Below are positions 56,957 to 64,000 of a stretch of DNA of 64,000 nt, in pieces. This DNA is from Fennellomyces sp. T-0311 (lineage: Eukaryota; Mucoromycota; Mucoromycetes; Mucorales; Lichtheimiaceae): assembly GCA_025266875.1 (NCBI GenBank), contig JALLLT010000041.1:62001-126000 (forward strand). The letters run 5' to 3'. Each line of letters opens with the position of its first letter. The stretch's first letter is position 1. The notes under the pieces are model-generated. The model saw only the letters and a program-made list of their open reading frames with translations. It was not told the origin of the DNA and ran no database searches. Position numbers and translations under genes: made by a program.

Positions 56957-59886
56957 TTACCAAAAGTCACGATCTGGATATTTAGAATGGGAATCGCTTC
57001 GACTACTACTTGCACTCGCACTCTTTTCCTCCTCCTCCACAACCGTCGCCATAGCGCTCTGGGGTATACTCGTGCTGCTACTGATCCGTCGCACCTGGGC
57101 ATCTGTATTGCTTGTATTATTATTGATCCCGAGACGACGAGCATAGCTCGTATGTAACTCGCTATTATCTTCAGTCGCGTCGCCTCCCAGCTCACTCATC
57201 TTGAACACCAAAGAATCGTCGTCATCCAAAGAAGGTGGTCGTTGCTGCGTCGAACTGCGTTCCTGGAGACTGCCCAGACTTTCCTGACGTCGAATCGAGT
57301 CGTTGCTTTCCAGCACATTGAGTCGTCGCAACTCGTCGTGATGTCGGTCCTGGGGATAGCTAGAAAATGCTGGCTGGTCGTCATCATCTTCGTCCACTTT
57401 GTATTCGGCGTTCTGTGAGGAGTGGTATCGTCGATGTTGTCGGACCTGAGGAGCAGGTGCGGGGTCATTGTTACGATGGTAACTGCGAGGAATATGCATG
57501 GGTGATGTGGAAGGGTTGTTGCTGCTTCCTTCAGAATGTAGCGGAGATCGCACGGCGGGCATGTAGGGTCGACTGTTGGATGAAGTCGAGGAGGAGCCCA
57601 GCGATGTGCCTACGGCGGGTGATTCGTGCCGTTCACCACTGGCTAACACACTAGATGACAAGGATTCGGATAATGTGTTGTGGGTTTCTCGCAAATTTCT
57701 GTAATGGGATAGCGCTTTCTAATGTCACATTATAGCTTAGATGTTGCGTGTGATGCGACGCTTGGCCCAATTATGTACCTTGGAGCGATAGATGGATCCA
57801 CTGCCGTATCCACTTGCCCCCAAACTGCTGCTTGTTTCTGACGTGGGCGACAAGTTTGCACTTTCTACCATTTGACTGTTGCTGGCTCTGTTCTGAGCCA
57901 GTTTGAGATCGGGCTTTGCCGCTGCCAGCCGTATAAACTCCTCGAGTTCCGGGTCATCCGTCTACCGAATACTTAGTACGTTCATCGATGCAGCCTGAGA
58001 CCGCCACTTACGCTGGCGAAATTGATTGAGCTGTGATCACTGGCACGAGACAGGCGTCGGGTCATCATGCTGGTCTCGGTTCGACTAGGGCTGTTTCTGA
58101 TTTTATCAAAGCTGGGTGAAAACTCAATCTTGGTTCGACTGCTTCCGGATGCGCCTTCGACGCCCAACCTCCCACTCTTTTCACTAGGTGATGCCTGCGG
58201 TCGAGCACCAGATACTGCACACAACGATGAGCTGCGATCCATAGGGTTGTTCACTGCTTACATAAAAGTTCGGTTTGCGGCGAGGATGACAAGGATGGTG
58301 ACTTGAAGGGAGACATGTGTGGAGCCGAGGTTCTTCGCTTGCTGCTCACAGGTGGGGTAACCGACGTACTGGCTTCCACCGGGCTGGCTCGCGTGATCAT
58401 CCCACTCTCCCGATTCAAGGGCGATACGGACGTGGGCGACCCACGCAGGCCCATGCTGGACTGGCGTTGGCGTTGCTGTATGATTTCTCGAGGGTCGGAT
58501 GCGTCTGTGCTTTGACGGCGCAGCGCGTAGGGCGGCGAATTGCGGTGGGCGTGGCGAGACGTGGCGGCTTCCTGAGAAGAAATAAGCACTGGGGCATCCA
58601 AAGTGGCAATATCAAGTGGGGGGGGGAGCACTACCTCATCATAAGAATACACCGACCGTGGCCGCTGTTCCTGGCGGTGCTTGACCATTGTAGGCGTAAA
58701 GAAATCTTCATCCATGTCAATCATGCGTGCGCTCAAATCGCGTTCCGAATCTTCCACTCGAAAGTCGCTGTTTTTGCGGTACTCGACTCGCAGCTTGAAG
58801 GTGCTATAGAAGGCATAAGCACAGGCGTTTTGCGACGCTTTTGTAACCTTATTTTACCCCAGTGGTGTAACGACGTCCGAAAACTCGTACATATCAACGG
58901 CTCCACCGTGGATCGAGTTATCTGCAAACGGCATCAGCGAGGTGAACGACGACCTGGCCCCCCTCTTTATACCTAGCGGGATCTCATCATTCCGATATGT
59001 AGGGGAAGACGTCAGGCGATAGTTCAGTGATAAGCCGTTCGATTGGCCGTAATTCCTTAGGCGCCTATGCAAGCCGTACGCGGGCAATAGCCTGACGAAC
59101 GAATAGAGGGCGCGGAAGAAGACAATAGACCGCTTGTACAGATTGGGCAGATCCACGGGGAAATCCGGCAAAGGGTGGCTACGTATCGAGGATTAGATGG
59201 TCGTGGATGTAGCAAGAAACAGGCCGGGGCTTACTTTAACGACAACACCCAGCGCTCGAGCAGGATGGTGTCCACGCCAGTAACGTCGATCTTGTTCAGC
59301 CGTGACCGATCATCTGCCAACGCTAGGATCTGACTCTGCGTCAATTCGGAGACGTCCAGTACGATATCGAGGATAAGCGGAGGTGGGGCTTCGTCGACTG
59401 ATTGGATCGACAATGCTCGCCAATACTTTAATTCTTCCCTCAGAAAGTCGATGTCTTGCGTTGCAATGTTGAACTGCAGCAAAGAATCAGTCTCTGTGCG
59501 CCGCAAAACCCACCTTTCCCGCCCCTCCCCTTCTCTTTCTCCTTACCCATTTGTTTGGCTTGTTGCTTCTGCTACTGTTGCTCGCAATCGTGCTGCTGCT
59601 ACTGCTGCTGCGTCGATTGGCGCCATGTCGTTCTGAATCTAACCGTGCCTGCACCACTACTTGCGCCGTTTTTGTATAAAAGTTCTGCAGAGGTGGGGTT
59701 TAGTTGCAATGAAAGAGCAGGTTGGGGGCGTTTTTTTATTTTTATTACTTGTATAATATGTTCCAGTTTTGAATTGCGTGTGCTGAATGAAGAGGATGTT
59801 GAAGGACCGGTAGGGGCGACGGGTGAGGATTGATAAGAGCGTTGGCCCGTCTGCATAGTGTTGGGGAGATTGCCGGGAAAGCTCAT
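56957..59886 (-). CDS. ATG13: autophagy-related protein 13
   Basis: Regulatory subunit of the Atg1 kinase complex that starts autophagy; TORC1 phosphorylation controls it. Nine exons (59886-59749, 59684-59547, 59473-59235, 59178-58973, 58921-58858, 58803-58262, 58214-58012, 57961-57779, 57718-56957) give 824 aa. The HORMA domain spans about residues 35-300: KLEHIIQNFYTKTAQVVVQA, KWFNIATQDIDFLREELKYW, HPLPDFPVDLPNLYKRSIVF, SFVRLLPAYGLHRRLR, and TFKLRVEYRKNSDFRVEDSE. A long Ser-rich disordered tail contains DDPELEEFIRLAAAKPDLKL (Atg1-binding-like block) and the fungal C-terminal motif DDDDSLVFKMSELG. Exon 7 follows a 47-nt intron, and exon 9 uses acceptor ACATTAG because the later TTACAG breaks frame. 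The many SP/TP sites in the tail suit TORC1 control. Confidence 0.93.
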
Positions 59887-61203
59887 CGTGTGTGGTGCAT
59901 AATCGTCGCTCTTTTTCTTGATGGTAATAGATGGATTGGGTCAAACAGCCGGCAAACAGAATAAAAGGCAGGCAAAGGTGGAGTGTGCAGAAGAAAGGAC
60001 TAGTCGCTCGCTACGTGGGTTTCGGATTTCTTGCCAACGGTGTTTCCTCGCTCTACTACACGATACAGAAGAAAAAGGGCGATGCACAACGAGTACTGCG
60101 CTTTGGACTGCCCTTACCCATTTAAAGTTTGTGCTCTGCGCCGTATTATTTTGTCCCATGTTCATGCATACGTCGCACACACGCCTTGTCATCCGAAATG
60201 CCTCTCATGTTCTCTATTCGCCTCGGCGCATGCAATGGTGGTCCTTGCGAGCCATACCAGCACTGACCTCCTTGACCACCGCCTCGCATACACAAGATCC
60301 CCCCTGAAACCGGCCAGTGTGCGTGCCACATACTGGCAACAGTCAAGCCAGGCCACGTACCTCTGTCAAGATACTACGCTGCGGGGTAAATGTTGCTCGC
60401 TGCTATGGCCCTGCGACGATAAACAGGGAAAGAGTCAAAGGAAGAATGTCTACGCCACGCTCTAGGCCATTCGTCGGTGCGTCGCCGGCTTTCCCACCCC
60501 CACGACCCAAGTGGCGCGCTACCGTTTGTCCCTTGTTGAGCCGCTCAGCGATGGATTTCCACCATACTTTGCCTTATATAGTCGGGTGTTTAGAGGTGAC
60601 GACAGACAGCTCTCTTTCTTTGTAACGCAAGGAAGCGACCGTATACCTACGTCGTCTTTCTCGTAGCTATATATCATGTACGCACGTGCACGATGATTAA
60701 CTTTAAAAAAAGAAGGTTTTGTGGTCGATATCCACACGACAGAAAGCCAGTTGGATCCTGCCCAAGAAAGCGTGATAAAGCTAGGGGACGCCAATTGCGC
60801 GGATTGGAAGATATCGCAAGCCCAGGTCATTGTGGCCTTCCGTTGTGCTGACCCATGCTACACATATTCACGGTTTGTGCGCCGTCAATGGCTTTACAGG
60901 AAATGTACGTTTGTAAAGTCAATTCACTAGGGATACGCGAGATGCCTGACAACCAATACACCTGCCACCAAAACGATGGCTTATGCTCAACATTGTCGCA
61001 AATCAAGATGTGAAAACGTACTTTCCATTTTTTTTTATATATTTTACGGGAAACAAGAATGTATCAAAGGGGTGATGTGACGGGCGGTTATGAAACAAGG
61101 GCTGGAAGAAAAAACTAGATGCTAGATGGTGATTTGGACGAGGGGTAAGCGCGAAAGAGAGGGAAATCGAGAGGGGAAGAAGTTTTGTTTCTATACAAGC
61201 TAT
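59887..61203. other. ATG13 upstream region / GFA1 3' flank
   Basis: 1.3 kb without a supported gene. A 25-bp LINE 3'-end-like fragment lies at about 60629-60652. Confidence 0.45.
60629..60652 (+). mobile_element. short LINE 3'-end-like fragment
   Basis: CGCAAGGAAGCGACC followed by GTATACCTA matches the 3' UTR block of fragments A and B nearly base for base, but the rest of the element is not recognisable. Confidence 0.4.
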
Positions 61204-63610
<2,407 letters not shown>

Positions 63611-63675
63611 GATGAAGTAAAGATTGAAGCGAGAAGAAAGGGAGAAGAACTAGACGGCGGATATGATCAAAGTTC

Positions 63676-63683
63676 CTTTTATA
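63676..63683 (-). promoter_or_regulatory. TATA box of GFA1
   Basis: TATAAAAG on the minus strand, 66 nt upstream of the ATG at 63610. The upstream 320 bp to the window end holds no ORF. Confidence 0.6.
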
Positions 63684-64000
63684 GAGCTGTCTCTTTTTCG
63701 GATCACGTCAAAGCCATTTTTCACTCCGCGGAGTATAGTTTTTTTTTGAAGCTCTGGATCGCTTTCCGCGGATGCTCCCAAAATAGATTTCGCTTATCGC
63801 TTCCCCCCACTTTTTGCCTCAACCCCCCCACAAGAGCAGGGCAAATTTAGCAAAGCACCAAAGAGCCGTGTAACCTAGGCAATTAATTCGGAATTTGTAA
63901 AATAAATGCTAAGCGACTTGGACCGTTGGTTGCTATGAGCGCACACGCATGCCACACCCGGTCTCTCTATGCAGTTAACCACTGCAGTACCTGCGTCAAT

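Overview
The window is nuclear DNA of a filamentous fungus, most likely an early-diverging (Mucoromycota/Mucorales-type) lineage. Genes have many short GT-AG introns, mostly about 45-90 nt. Several families fit such a genome: F-box/LRR proteins, an AzgA purine permease, a PX-PH phospholipase D, ATG13, ANP1 and GFA1. The genus cannot be fixed from the sequence alone. I rebuilt exon structures by hand from splice sites, reading frame and family conservation. Nearly all the models below close in frame, but none has transcript support.

Region 1 (1-24.2 kb) is gene-dense: an F-box/LRR protein (+), an AzgA-type purine permease (-), ribosomal protein uL22/RPL17 (+), a very long F-box/LRR protein with a tryptophan-studded tail (-), a small secreted cysteine-rich protein (-), an importin-7/Nmd5-type karyopherin (-), a phospholipase D1 (+) and a protein with an integrase-like H2C2 zinc-binding domain (-).

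Region 2 (24.2-37.7 kb) is about 13 kb of AT-rich, gene-poor sequence. It holds decayed material: the 3' part of a LINE-type retrotransposon carrying an insertion of its own, loose LINE 3'-end fragments, an LTR-like repeat, a dead monocarboxylate-transporter-like (MFS) gene and unidentified ORF fragments.

Region 3 (37.7-46.0 kb) is again dense: NAD-dependent glycerol-3-phosphate dehydrogenase (+), an ANP1/MNN9-family mannosyltransferase (-), a DUG3-like class II glutamine amidotransferase (-), a phage-type ATP-dependent DNA ligase (+) and a CCDC43-like coiled-coil protein (-). The stop codons of the last two genes face each other 2 bp apart.

Region 4 (46.0-64.0 kb) has a repeat-bearing gap, a TPR/F-box/LRR protein (-), a second gap with LTR-like DNA, a tiny secreted protein (+), an unrecognised membrane protein (-), ATG13 (-) and GFA1 (-).

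The genes are mostly independent housekeeping functions and not a pathway cluster. GFA1 (UDP-GlcNAc/chitin precursor) and ANP1 (mannan) both feed the cell wall and glycosylation. The most unusual observations are two consecutive 6-nt microexons in the PLD1 gene, a LINE insertion with a 13-bp target-site duplication ending 12 bp from the permease stop codon, the phage-type ligase, a GC-AG intron in RPL17, and WG/GW-type motifs in the tail of an F-box protein.
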